Under the pieces are notes generated by a model. That model was given only the letters and a program-made list of their open reading frames with translations, was not told where the DNA came from and made no database searches. From assembly GCA_905331475.1 (NCBI GenBank), contig CAJNYU010002951.1:1-64000 (forward strand): a DNA stretch of 64,000 nucleotides, read 5' to 3'. The translations under genes were made by a program, and so were the position numbers. Shown here in pieces: positions 27,101 to 38,689 of this stretch; position 1 is the first letter of the stretch; the number at the start of each line of letters is the position of its first letter. Source of the DNA: Rotaria socialis. Lineage: Eukaryota; Rotifera; Eurotatoria; Philodinida; Philodinidae.

Positions 27101-27796
27101 TATCCGAAAATATGGGCATGCTCTGATCTACTAAAAGCAGCTCAAATGCTATTTGAAATGATGTTATTAAAATTTAATGTTTCGGATTTATATGCAGCTG
27201 ATACATTTCTTGGGCCATTTTGTTTTACGTTATTCATAATATTTGTAGTTTTTATTTGTATGAATATGGTATGCAGATAAAAAAGAATAATGAAACTGAC
27301 AATTAAATTTCATTTTTATTTTAGTTCATTTCAATTATAGCGGATGCATTTCGAGTTGTGAGACATAATATGTTATTACAAACTAGTGAACATGAAATTG
27401 TTGATTTTATGACAAATCAATTTAAGAAATGGACAGGTAGGAATGAGTTTATGAATTAAATCTTGATTATTGTTTCGTTCTTTAGGTATTGGTAAAACAC
27501 GTGAAATGAATCGTCTTCATTTAAATCCACTTGATGGTACTAATGTTCATTATCATGATCCAATAACAACATTTCCCGATAAAATGGATGAACTTATCAT
27601 TGCATTGAATAAAGTAAGAGGATTGCTTTTGTTTTCGGATTTATTTATGTCTCTATATTAAAATCTTCGTTAGATTTATATGGATACAAACCGTAATGAT
27701 ACATTAACATTTCGTCCTCTGGACAGTGATATGTCGGGAATAGTCGAAGAAACAAATGCAACATCAAACAAAGCTAATAAATATTCCGAAAACTGA
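12116..27796 (+). CDS. Polycystin-1-type receptor/channel protein
   Basis: A very large membrane protein of the polycystin-1 family, in which a cell-surface ectodomain is coupled to a TRP-like channel region. More than 30 short-intron exons are involved. The first three are 12116-12151, about 12208-12253 and 12302 onwards. The start gives a signal peptide (MRRTWLFHVLIS, then LCLIEHITAVS). In order: a WSC domain, several PKD repeats (one with the classic WDFGDGT at about 16540), a long REJ-like region (about 18000-22400), a GPS with the HLT cleavage triplet at 22881-22889, the first membrane segment (22970-23040), a PLAT domain (23160-23640) and ten further membrane segments with the TOP/polycystin loop. 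The stop is at 27794-27796 and AATAAA at 27920. Eleven membrane segments point to the PKD1 branch and not PKD2. No leucine-rich repeats or C-type lectin domain were seen. Exact exon joins in the PKD/REJ part are approximate. Confidence 0.88.
12303..12893 (+). other. WSC domain followed by first PKD-like repeat
   Basis: After the signal peptide the reading is cysteine-rich. It has GCGVITRPSRIYPYS, then PSQCIQSCSSLSYIYAS, GRLCFCGS, TTSCQSTVC and TLYCGDNDHE, the spacing of a WSC carbohydrate-binding domain as found near the N-terminus of PKD1 proteins. The next exon gives LIDFGDGTTTGW and HTFTKTGQFSMSLAA, the core strands of a PKD repeat. Confidence 0.8.
22560..22905 (+). other. GPS autocleavage motif of polycystin gene
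   Basis: The reading SACYYLDASLYWD is followed, across an intron at about 22686-22835, by TQCFTNHLTTFAGGW. The HLT triplet is the known cleavage site, L^T. The cysteine pattern (one pair, lacking the GC and C-x-C of adhesion GPCRs) matches polycystin-1 GPS motifs as I know them. The first membrane segment starts about 25 residues later. Confidence 0.85.
23160..23640 (+). other. PLAT/LH2 domain of polycystin gene
   Basis: The reading YYQILVFTGFRKDSGTSSKV opens the domain, followed by VHFVISGDDEETGVRTL, then RGGIDSFIMAVPKSLG, LNYMRIWHDNSGRG and WFLKYIIVRDLQT. This is the beta-sandwich PLAT domain found on the cytosolic side after membrane segment 1 in all polycystin-1 proteins, where it binds lipid and partner proteins. 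It is split by introns of about 60 bp. Confidence 0.9.
24190..27440 (+). other. Polycystin channel region, membrane segments 2-11
   Basis: Hydrophobic segments occur in order: CFVLLLMSMLMNVMYY, IGVIVELICFLPSTILVELF, WWFIFIAYALSFFVVVTSGF, the segment around VLFMAIFFALFI, LLELFAYISFLWILYVV, then, after the extracellular TOP loop with YIEFR-like sequence (VYEFRGTMNELLG), KFICAAIYMVFIIYY, IGIIACSWAGLGIYIW, ILTFLLGFCCFFGTIKF, FTCMFSIIYMGYLSLFFLLF and FCFTLFIIFVVFICMN followed by FISIIADAFR. This is the polycystin/TRP channel fold. The last short exons (ending at 27796) form a polar tail of about 100 residues. Confidence 0.88.
25448..25675. mobile_element. Small hAT-like MITE in a polycystin intron, 228 bp
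   Basis: The left end reads TTAGATCTACGAAACTA. The right end read backwards is TTAGAGATGTGCGGAACTAT, with further similarity around CCGGGAC. Flanks TTGAGAAC (25440-25447) and TTGAGAAT (25676-25683) match at 7 of 8 bases, as expected for an aged 8-bp target duplication. It lies wholly inside the intron that starts at about 25363, so the splice product is unaffected. Confidence 0.6.
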
Positions 27797-29820
27797 AGAA
27801 AACAAAAACTTTATGCTTAATATTGTGTGTGTGTATGTGATAATTATTATTTTGGTGTTGTATTATTTTACTATGAAAGTTTTCATTTTTTCTCATCAAT
27901 ATTAAATATCGTATGAAAAAATAAACTGAAATTCCATTCTCTCAACGTGTTGCACTACATTTGAAAAGAAAAATAAAAGTAATTTTTGACACATAAAAAA
28001 TTCTCAACTCGATGAAATATGGAATTGATTGACATCTGTCAACGACAGGATATCTGCTTAATTGTAACAAAAGAATACCAAATAAGATGATTAAACTCGT
28101 ATAGATAACAAAAGAACGGAAGCGCATACAATTGTTCAGTCTCAAAATAGCAATAAATTGTCAGGCGGTAGACGTAGTATTATAAGTATATTTTATCGTA
28201 GCGTACGCATACTTTATAATAATTACTCGACAGCCCACAAATCAACTATCCGATCGTTGACTTACCAAACGATAGAGAAAACATCTGTTTATGGCCATGC
28301 TTACTTGGTATAAGTTAATTAGTAGTTTTGTTTTGTCTTCGCCAATCAATCTGTTTTTTCAATTTAAGATGATCATATTGAACCATAAATGTTGTCCTAC
28401 TTATCAGTAAATGGTCATCTATTGCTATGTCTATTTGATTTAGGTTATGTTTGATGTTTATTAAACGTTGTCATCGATCGCAACGATACAAACAGTCAAT
28501 CAGTTGCTGTTTTTTTCAAATAAAGGGAGGTGATAGAATGAAACACACATATTGACTTGATTTTTCAAAAGAAGCTGAGCAAAAAATAAATCTATAAAAA
28601 ATATTTATCTATCATCGAATCTTGCTATCGCATTTGATAATCTTCGAGATGTTATTGATTGTTGAGACATGATATTAATGAATACTTAAATATTTCTTGC
28701 TTTCTTACGATTGATTTTTTTGTTTTGAATATAAAAAAAAAGATGTTTTTATTTCCTAGGGATGTACTTCCTCACAACATGCAATCTGTAATCACGATTG
28801 AATTTTTCATCGTAATTATCTACTGCTGTTAAAATAATGACTATAAAAGAGTATAATTTTCTATTTGAATAAATACCAACATCACATAAACCGGTAGTAA
28901 ATGATCAAAGTGTTGAATAGCGGTTACTAAATATTTTTTTACAAAGTGTCGTGAAATAAAATGTATTTTATTGAAAAAGGTCAACCGTGGCTTATGGAAT
29001 GATCAAAAAGCGATAACTGCTTTTCACGTTGATACAGACTATCACCTACTCTTATGTCTAACCAGACAGAACGAGTGCACTATTCGATCCATTTAACATG
29101 ACCGAGTGTCCATTTGAGAGATGCTATTGACCGATGAGCGGTTAAACATCTGTTACTTCTACGTTTAATGACTTCGGCAGCTAGTGTTCAATGAATGAAT
29201 TCTATGGAGAAGCGACATCTATTCTTTTTCTATAGTTTATTTCTACTATAAAAAGACGATGCTATTTTACAAAAGTTCAAATCATTCTCAAACAAAATGT
29301 TTTTCTCTTATATCGTGTATCATAGTTTACAAGTATCATCCAAGATAACTATTTTAACTAATTAAGAAGGTTCATTCGTCTCTATGATGGCTATGGCTCA
29401 TCTATTGTTTTTTATGTCAAATAATCAATTCGTTATCTTTTCTAAGCTTCCGCATGAACATATCTAAATTAAATCGTTCAATATATATATATGTCGGAGT
29501 TGACTCTAAAATTCAGTTGACTTTAAAACAAATCGAAATATTTCTTTGTTTTCTTTCCAGTATTCAGAAATATTTTCAAGTCGACTAGTTGCCTTTTAAA
29601 GTTAACTGAATTTTAAAGTCAACGCTAACATATATATATATATAGTTTTTTTTTTAAATTAGCATTGCGTGTATAATAATTCGTTTCAAACATGTATTAC
29701 TATATACATACTCCCTAGAGAACAAAGAAAATCGAATGGAAGCTTAATACATGCAATGTATTAACCTCTTTCTTTTATTATAGATCATCTATTTAGTCAT
29801 ACAGTAAATTCTTTTTCATC
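27797..29820. other. Spacer between polycystin and Jupiter genes
   Basis: Contains the polycystin 3' end (AATAAA at 27920) and about 1.9 kb of AT-rich DNA with no supported gene. One short inverted-repeat element lies at 29492-29630 (listed separately). Confidence 0.5.
29492..29630. mobile_element. 139-bp MITE in a TA run
   Basis: The left end reads TGTCGGAGTTGACTCTAAAA. The right end read backwards is TGTTAGCGTTGACTTTAAAA. The arms continue with TTCAGTTGACTTTAAAA and TTCAGTTAACTTTAAAA, then AAATATTTC on both sides, so almost the whole element is a hairpin. TATATATA flanks both sides. The TGTNGGAG-like end and TA-run site resemble the element at 1760-2243, although the arm sequence differs. 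Confidence 0.7.
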
Positions 29821-32276
29821 ATGTCGAATTTCTCTAAAGATCATCCATCAATTCGGTAGATAAACTTTTTAAAATTTATTTCAATATATTTTCCATTTTT
29901 CTTCGGTAGTGTTTTTGCACCGCCAGGTGGTCGTAGTGCTAATATTTTTGGTGTTCCTGAACCTGAAGCACCAGCAACAGCAAAAAAGAATCATATGGAG
30001 TCAGATATATTCGGCTGTAAAAAGGACCAAACGGATTCTGCACCAGCCAAGTAAATACAATCTAATTGAATTTTTTTTCTGTATTAATTGAACTGAATTG
30101 AATTGAATAGACAAACACGTAATGTAACAAATAATATATTCGGAAGTCAACCTGAACAAGCAGCTCCAAAACATAATATGTATTCAGATAAAAATAAATC
30201 GACAATTTTCGATGAAGCACCACCTCAACAACCATCAAATAAGCCTGATCGTCAACGATCAAATATATTTGGTACAGATGAACCTGTACAATCAACGTCG
30301 ACACGAGCAGTCTCCGATAAATATAAATCAAATATATTCGGCAATGCAGATGATGATGCACAAAACAAACGTCAACCGGGTACAAGACAAGGTCTACGAG
30401 GTAGGTTACAACAAACAAACTATCATCAAGATAATTATCGGCCATCTATTGCCATAAGTCTTTATTCACCATTGAGATTAAAAGGTAGCAGTCAAGAATA
30501 AAGAACAACAATATGCATTATGTTTCTATTCTGCATTTCATTTTCTTTATATTATATAAACTTTTCTTTAGATCCAAATGCATCACGCAGTGAGTCTGCT
30601 ATTTCGTTTTGTGTTTATACTTGTTTTATTTCTGAACTAAAAACAAAAGAAAAGCTGTTTTTTTCCTTGAAAAAGAACAACCTATGAATTTTTTTGTTTC
30701 AGTTGTAACTTTTCTCTTTCATAGTGCGTGCTTATTGCTTTTGTGAATATTAAGACCATAAAAGAGATAGGTCCTGTGCGGTTTATATCATTCCTTTTGT
30801 GTTAGTGGATTTTCAACATTCAACACATAGAACAGTGTGTCTCACTCTTACTAAATCAAATAACTCGTTTTATTTTTTTTAATCTTCTAAAACCAATATC
30901 ACAGACGATTTTTTTATGCATGATCCTTTTGTTTAGACGTTTATCATTCGTCAAGCTTCAATCTTATTCGTGTAAATGCCTACGGCTTTGTTGTATTGTT
31001 GCCCACCTTTCACTTGCTTTTTGGGATATAATCATAATAGGTTAAAATATTCAATGAGATTCGAAAGAAAAGCAATATCTAACTCCTGATTTTCGTTTTT
31101 AATGTATAAACTTTTTAAATGCTTCACTGAACTTTTGCTTCGGATTGTGCTTCATCATTATTTTAAACAGATTTTTATATTTGAAATGTTACTTTATTTT
31201 GCTCTGTTTTTCTTATTACAGTGGGTTATAATCCAATTAATGGTGAATCTTATTCAACTAAAGATGGCTTGAATTCAAAAGTCGAACCAATTGAAACTGT
31301 GAAAGAATCGGATGAAACAAGTAAACCAGTTGAAGAAGAACAAGATGGTAAACAAGCAGAAAATGCCACTACTGAACCATCTACTAATTCGACACAAAAT
31401 GGTAATACTGAGCCAGCAAGTGAGAAACAAACGAATGGCCAGACGAATGGTACCAATGGTCACACGAATGGTACCAATGGTCATACAAATGGTACTAACG
31501 GACATACAAATGGTACTAACGGACATACAAATGGTACTAACGGACATACAACGACAAAAGTAAGAAAACGATTTTATAATACGAATTAATTATTAGCTTC
31601 ATCATTATTTAGCTCATGTCTACTTTGTTTATCATATTTTGAGAGGGAGAGTCTGTTTAGATAATATGACGGTTCGTTGATGATCACTACCCTGTTTACC
31701 TATCTGCAACAGAATAGGATGTTAACAATTTTATGTTTTGATGTGAGAAAAATTCTCATTCTAATATTATTGCTGTGGATATACAATATTTTACGTCGCC
31801 GAGTAAATTCCATGGTTACCCTCAGGAGAATTCATTTGTGAACATTGCAAAGTTAGCCACTTTTTCTCTCCTGAGATTGCTACTATTCTGATAATAGTGT
31901 TTTGCACATCGCTAGATCAATTATTTCTATCTTTCGAAAGATTTGAAACTTTGGGAAATAGAAAAATTCTCATTAAGTTCAATCATTCCATTTTCTGAGG
32001 CAGATAACAATAAAATCAAGGGTATGAATCCTTTTTAGACTCAGTTTTTGTTTATATATTAAACATAGTCTAGACTCGAAAGACGACTTCACTTGCTTTG
32101 TAAACATTCATCATCTCCAAGAATTCTCAACAATTCAATAAATTTCGATTATTTATTTAACAAAATTTTCGTAATATTATCATTTGGTTTTTCTTTCTTT
32201 CTATTAATAGAATGCGCCTACAACTGTTCGTGTTGTTCATCCACCAGGTGGTCGATCAAATGGTCCACTTTGGTAA
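29821..32276 (+). CDS. JPT: Jupiter/HN1-family microtubule-associated protein
   Basis: Small disordered protein of the Jupiter (HN1, JPT1/JPT2) family. The fly member binds microtubules. Exons 29821-29855, 29910-30050, 30111-30400, 31222-31559 and 32211-32276 join in phase to 289 aa. The hallmark is near the start, VFAPPGGRSANIFG, followed by four more copies of an (S/N)NIFG-like motif: SDIFG, NNIFG, SNIFG and SNIFG, each spaced by polar linkers. The C-terminus VHPPGGRSNGPLW repeats the PPGGRS signature. Exon 4 carries GYNPINGESY, then an acidic stretch and a run of NGTNGHT repeats. An extra in-phase 18-base exon (30572-30589) may be used. Confidence 0.87.
31434..31548 (+). repeat. 21-bp tandem repeat coding NGTNGHT
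   Basis: About five near-identical 21-base units within exon 4 of the Jupiter-like gene encode Asn-Gly-Thr-Asn-Gly-His-Thr repeats. Since the unit is a multiple of three, copy changes keep the frame. The last units (ACGGACATACAAATGGTACT) are identical, a sign of recent expansion. Confidence 0.9.
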
Positions 32277-32367
32277 AATTCATATTCAATTCTACTAATT
32301 CAATGGCCAAATTGAACAAAATACTTAAATAATCAATGTTGTGTTGTGTTTCAAACAGTTGTTTGGT

Positions 32368-32398
<31 letters not shown>

Positions 32399-32959
32399 AT
32401 GTCATTATTCTTATTGCGTTATAATTTATATTATCTTATGGGTTTATCTGGTCTCAATCATTTAATCAAACAACATGCCTCAGATATATCAATTCACGGT
32501 GTTTTCTCCCTCTTTCTCTTCTTTTTTTTGTTTGTTTCATTATCTCTTAGCGTGTGCCTGTTAATCAAATATTATCCATTTGTCTGTAGTAGAGAATGAA
32601 TGTAGCAAAGGAAAATTCATTTTCTTCTGTCGTGCGACAATTCAATGATCTTTCTTTTTTTTTTTGACTTATTTACGCGTGCATTTAAATCGTGAAACAA
32701 GCAAGGAGAAAAACGAATAACAAAAAATAATTATGTAGACTTTCAAAAAAAAATTGAATTTTTTCTCATACTTTAGATATGATCAGTCAACGACGCTAAG
32801 AAAGACAGATAGACGAATTAGGTCGTATTTCTTACCGCCGGTGACGAATGTACAAACGATAGTTCGAATATATATATATATATAATTATATCGGAATGTA
32901 AGTGTTTAGTTCTATTCATACGAAGAGTGATTTCTATTATCTTGATAATCTAGCAAAAT
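32277..32959. other. Spacer with TTTC microsatellite
   Basis: Short gap between the Jupiter stop and the PAN3 start. It contains a TTTC repeat at 32367-32399 and a TA run at about 32868-32884. No gene is seen. Confidence 0.6.
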
Positions 32960-35900
32960 ATGATCTCAAACGGTGCATTGGATGGGGAAATGTATGGAGT
33001 TTCACCATTTCAACAAGTAACATAAATACATAAGAAATCATCTTTGTTCTTATTTCCATTGAGATTCTCTTTTAGGGAAGAACATTCATGACACCGCCAC
33101 GTAATCCACCAATTTATTATAATAATTCGAGTTATTCACAACCATCGATGATGGCACGTGATGTTACATTGAATACTGCTGGCACTAGTAATAGTACAAA
33201 TAATGCTAGTGGCTATTTATTTGATCTACATTCACATTCGGTACAAAGCAAATTTTCACATGTGAGAATATCAAGTATAAAAATGAAAACAAGAGGGTTT
33301 CTCTTTTTCGTATGTTAAAATGAAAGAAATTCGATTGACAATAGCATATCGACTCATACATGTTCAATTGCTTCTATCGACATCTTGATATTTACGTTAT
33401 ATGCGATCAAATATATATATATATATAAATATATTAGAATCAATATCCGTAAGGTGCAGCAATGTCTTTTGCTTGAAGCAGTAAACAATTGCACGACTAC
33501 GTCAGAATGAACGTCCCTCTAGGTATTCTCTCATTAACACGATTTGGCTTTTTAAATGATTCGCCATTCAATTTCCTACAAAAATATGTTACAAGTTTTG
33601 CTAAAAAAAGAATAAAATAAATTGGAATATGTGACTTCAATTCGACCAAAGTCGCATTGATAAAACGTCATCGAAATGATGTGCCAAACTGAAACGTCGG
33701 GATTTGAAAAAACTCTCTTGAATTTTTCAACACAAGCGAAATTTCTAGATTTTCTTACTGAAATATGTATTGGAAACGGATTGTAATATAAATGAGACTG
33801 TACACCTTTTTCCCTTCTTAATTTATTCTGTCGTTTAAAAATTGAAAATATATTGAAGCAAAACCTGTAACATTTCCTTGTCAAAAAAAGACTGGATCCC
33901 GTGAATCTTTTTCTTAACTACAATGAAAATAGTAATCCATTTACTTTCATAGCTACCGATAAGGAGTAGTATAAAGCTATCATTCCATATGATGTGTTTT
34001 GTTTAATTTAGACTAACAATATGATGGGAGCATCTCGTTTGCCACATCTTGGTATCAATGGACCGTTCAGTAGTCTTGGGCCAGTTTCCAGTCATGGTAG
34101 GTCTAGTTGACAAACTTTTTATTTTTCCTAAGCAAAGTCTTTTTTGCTGCACAAATCTATTGCTTTGCTTGTGCATCTTTCAGTACGAAAAAGCTTACAA
34201 ATGACAAGTATGCTTTTGTACATTATTGATATTTGAAAATAAAAGAATCATGCATGTTTGATTAATTTGCTATTTTTTGTGCATGAACTTTGTTTGTTTT
34301 TTAAAAAGATTTAAGTTCTATTTTGTTTATTAAATTTTCGTTTAGTTGATGCAGCAGCCGCGGACAATAGTGCACGTATGTCGCCAGAGAATAATCTTGA
34401 TTTTTATGCTTATTCACAAGCGGCACCATATAGTGTAATTTTCGCGATCTTTTTATTTATTTATTATTTTTATTCGTTTTGTTATCGTACATATTAAAAA
34501 TAATAATAATAATTGATTGTATATAACATATGCAGATGCAGCAATTGACCGATGATGATCTACTTATTGGTGGCGTGAATCGAGATGAAAACGAACGTAC
34601 AATACAACCTGATATGTCATCTGTTCGACAAGTCCGATCTGATTTTGCATATTTTATGAGTGATGAATTGAGGTAATTTGCATATCTAAAAGGCAAGTTT
34701 TCTATAAGCTTCGGGCTCTTTTTTTTTGTTTCTCACAGAAGTGAATTACTCAGACGTAATCAGACGTTAATGGCCTGTGCAAATCTTGATGTTGTAGGAG
34801 GTAATAGGATTGAACACGAAAATATCAATGTGTTAAACATTATCCATTTAAGCTATGCCTGAGCGTGTTGGTGATTATTACAATTTAATTCCACTTGACA
34901 GTAGTCAAGCTAATGTTCCACATAAATCCCGTGCATTTCGTTATCAAACATTAAGTTATAAAGCAACACATATAAGAACGAATGCTACATGTTATTTAAA
35001 ACGAATAATGGGTATAACACTTATTTTCGATTATTTCAAAAGTCTTTTTATTTCTTTTCTTATATTTAAAAAAAAAACAAAAAGGATGTAAATTACCAGT
35101 GGCACGTCTTTACGATGTTGTTGAAGCATGGAAAAAAATTGTTCATGCTAATATTGTACAATTACGTGAAGTTTTTCTAACAAAAGATTTCGACGATGAA
35201 CAACCATGTATTTATTTTTCTTTTCATTAGTAATGGACTCTTATTAAAAATATTTCTAGCTATTGTTTTCGTCTATGATTTTATACCGTATTGTGAAACA
35301 TTACAAAAAAGACATTTCAATGCTACTAGTAGCCTATTGAAAGGTTGGTCTAATCCATATAATATATCGGGTGAAGATCGTCCATTCAGTGCTGGCAAAG
35401 GTATGTAAAGATAATATTAAATTTTGTTTTACAAATTTCCTGTTCGTTAAGGAACCAGTAACACAAGTCTACTGTCTGAATCCCTCATTTGGGAATATGT
35501 TGTACAAATATCATCATTGATTCGAACATTACATGGAGTATCACTGGCATGTCGATGCTTGAATCTATCACGAATACTTGTTGATGGAGATTCAAGAGCA
35601 GGACGCGCAAAGTCTAGGTATACAACAATAGAAATTCGATGACTGTTATTTGTTCAGTATGAATTTCATTCAACTGATATATGATATTCTTCATTCTAAT
35701 AGAATATGGCTTAGTGGCGTTGGTATTGCTGATATTCTTGATGGAACCATCAATGGTACTGTTCATCAACACATAGTAAAATAATCGATTTTAACAATTT
35801 TCTTTTGTTGAATTTAAAATAGTTTTTTTTTTCTAGTTAAATGATTTACAAGATTTCGGTCGTTTAATATTAATGTTAGCATGCAACTCAAGTGTAGGCG

Positions 35901-37009
35901 CACAAAAAGAACATTTACAAACATCATTAGAAATAGTTCAACGAAATTATTCAAATGATCTTAAAAATCTTATTATGTAAGATTTCTATTCTTAATCAAA
36001 AAGTCATTGAGCAATCTTTGTTTACAAATCAATTTTAATAATTCCGACTGATAACTGTAGACAATGCACAGATTTCATTATAAGAAATACGTTAAATCTG
36101 TATGTCATCTATAGACGATGCTATTTATAATTCTTCGAAAAATTAAGATGAAAATTTTGAGTTTGCATCGCGAGAAAGTAAATTTCACACATTTCTATGT
36201 TATCTTCATATAGGTATTTTCATTTTTCTGAAGCCTCTTAACTGACAATACGGTAATCAACTGCCATCGTTGTTGATTAATAAGTGCAGCCATAGCTATT
36301 GTAATCAAAGACTGCTGAATCAGTTTTTAGGCCAATCAATAGATTTTCATTGATTGTTTTTAGGCATTTCTTACTACCATCGAATACATCAAAACCTAAA
36401 ACTATCAATGAATGTATGCCAATGATTGGTGCACGTTTTTATGCGCAAATCGATAATTCGCATGTCCGCGGTGATAATCTAGAAAACGAATTGGCTAAAG
36501 TAAGTCAATGTAACACATATATAGATTCACTGTTGATAATGTATTTAGGAACTCGATTGTGGCCGATTATTTCGTCTAATCTGTAAACTTGATGCACTCC
36601 TTGAACGACCAGAGTAAAATTATTTGCTTTTAAATATTTTCTGATCGGCGAGAATTTTATTTTATTTTTTAGACATTCAATAAATCATGCTTGGTCCGAG
36701 ACAGGTGATCGATATATTTTGAAATTATTTCGCGATTTTATATTTCATTCAGTCGGTTTCGATGGTGAACCGATTCTTGATATTGCACATATTGTTCAAT
36801 GTTTGAATAAAGTAAAAATGAATTTTTATTATTCTTATGTAGCTATGAGCATTTTTATTTTGCAGTTTGATGCGGGTTCACACGATAAAATTTGTCTTAC
36901 ATCACGAGATGAACAAAATGTTATTATCGTTAGTTATTCCGAGCTACATCAAGCGTTCGAACGTGCTTTTACCGAACTAATGAACTATGCATCAACTGGA
37001 TCAACCTAA
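32960..37009 (+). CDS. PAN3: PAN3, pseudokinase subunit of the PAN2-PAN3 deadenylase
   Basis: Recruits the PAN2 nuclease to poly(A) tails via poly(A)-binding protein. Sixteen exons join in phase to 633 aa: 32960-33016, 33076-33261, 34012-34096, 34346-34434, 34536-34672, 34739-34800, 34853-35011, 35085-35207, 35260-35400, 35452-35617, 35703-35775, 35837-35976, 36364-36499, 36549-36613, 36673-36811, 36866-37009. The N-terminal third is polar and disordered. Then comes VGDYYNLIPLDS, the pseudokinase with ATCYLKRIMG and IVFVYDFIPYCETLQ, no HRD (LACRCLNLSRILV instead) and no DFG, as in the family. The C-terminal knob has ENELAK, GRLFRLICKLDALLERPEH and RYILKLFRDFIFHS, all PAN3 hallmarks. The usual N-terminal CCCH zinc finger is not seen in this model. 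It could be in an unrecognised upstream exon or absent, as in short isoforms. Confidence 0.93.
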
Positions 37010-37698
37010 AAAAACAAGAGAAAAAGATCTGCTCATGAGAAAGAAAATCGTCAATATCATTGATTGTTCATCCTAGATGTAATATGTATTTTTTTTTGTC
37101 AACGTATTTGTAAAGTATAAAGAAAATTCTACAGCGTTGTTTTCTTTTTCAGCATCGTTTCGTTAGATTTTATTTCTTGATTATAAAAAAAAGCATAATT
37201 AATCGTCACTTTTATGCGTCTAGATGATAGAAGATTGTATTGTCTGTTTTAATCTTATATTCTATAAAAACATAAAATCAAGAATCGGTGTAGTTCCTTT
37301 TTTTCTTCTTCGGTTCAATGTGTAACATTCAATTTTTCTTTTCTTTAACAAACTATATATTATTAAAAATAAAACATAAATCACACATGCGGTCTGTTCA
37401 AAAATATGCTCAAAAACTCTGCGGCATTGTTGATGAAAAAAAGCAAATGTTATTATTAGGAAAAAGAAAATGCTTAAAAGAAATTAAAATGCCATTTACA
37501 CCGTACTTGATGTAACAGAAACAGAAAAAAGAGAAGAAAAGAAATGTATTGTATTTTTTTCTTTTGGTTTGAAACATGAGAATAATAAAAATCCAATAGA
37601 ACATAGCAACATCAATAACAACAATGATTGCTAAACGTTTCTTTTTTTTTATTCAGCTACACAACATTTTTATTCGACAATAAGAATTGATTTTTATC
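37010..37698. other. Spacer between PAN3 and the next gene
   Basis: AT-rich 3' flank of PAN3 and 5' flank of the next gene. The open frame at 37318-37515 is lysine-rich and low complexity with no neighbouring splice support. Confidence 0.5.
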
Positions 37699-38689
37699 AT
37701 GACACAATTCGGAACAACAGATTCAGCTAGTCATCTTAATCGTATTCTTCCTACACCATATACTCCATCTTACATCGGCCGGTCAGTAATAAAACGAAGA
37801 AATATCTTGAATTATTAAGCAAAAGAAAATAAGAATTTTTTTAGTCATCCAATTTATCCAAAAGCCAGTCCTGATATTGCAACACGTATATTTAATCCAA
37901 TATTTCCAATTCATTGGCAAAAATCATCGGATAATTATGCTGTAAAAAGTCGAGACTATCATTGTGCAACGTATACATATCTTGGACCGGAATGGTTTAA
38001 AGCACCACCTAAACATTATGAAACATATAAAGAACCTCTCCGTCTGCCAGGCGACAATTCAACTGTATGTTCACATTGATTATTCAATGAAATTGTGAAA
38101 ATTTCTTTTTCTACATATTTAGCGTATCCGACCGAAAAGTGTTCCAAACCAAGCTTCGTAAAATTCTATATATAATTACAAAAGAAAGATAGAAAATGGT
38201 TTTTGTATTTTTGTTTTTAATTAGACGATCCAAGGAGGATTATTTTCAATTTCTTAATGAATATCCGGGTCGTTTTAAAATTGAATATGCATCACCTGAT
38301 GATGTTAATGATTTATGCTTTAAAAATAATCATGTTAGTTATGATGCAAATGTTGTTCATCGACCAACACGTTATGCTGTACGTTTCTTTCTTTCTTTTT
38401 TTGTCTATGATTTTCTAATAAAGTCAAAACTACTCGATTTTATTTTGTTATTTAGTTTCAAACCGATAAAGAACCATTGACATTGGCAACTGGAATACCG
38501 AACCGAATCGAACCTGTGATGTAAGTCTTGGTGATCAATGTCACATTTCGTTTTACTGTTTTATTTAGAAATCCATTTCGACAATCGGATGCACAACATG
38601 CGCGAATGACAACGCATTCAGCTTGGTACCCTTATGGCAACAGGCCTGTTCCATATCAAGATTTTGTTAGTCAAAATCCACGATTTTAA
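37699..38689 (+). CDS. Unrecognised 225-aa protein, perhaps ciliary
   Basis: I do not recognise the family. Exons 37699-37781, 37845-38064, 38123-38157, 38225-38378, 38456-38520 and 38569-38689 join in phase with good GT...AG sites. The 35-base exon 3 is needed to keep the frame; without it the reading breaks. The protein has no signal peptide or membrane segment. It is rich in Pro, Tyr, Trp and His in short motifs such as TPYTPSYIGRHPIYPKAS, FPIHWQKSSDNYAVKSRDYH, LGPEWFKAPPKHYETYK and AWYPYGNRPVPYQDF. This Pro/Tyr/Trp-rich, non-globular style is common in microtubule inner proteins of cilia and sperm tails, so such a role is a guess. AATAAA lies at 38721. Confidence 0.75.

Noticed and set aside
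31250..31547. Minus-strand open frames over the Jupiter repeat
   Set aside because: They are antisense shadows of the NGTNGHT-coding repeat.
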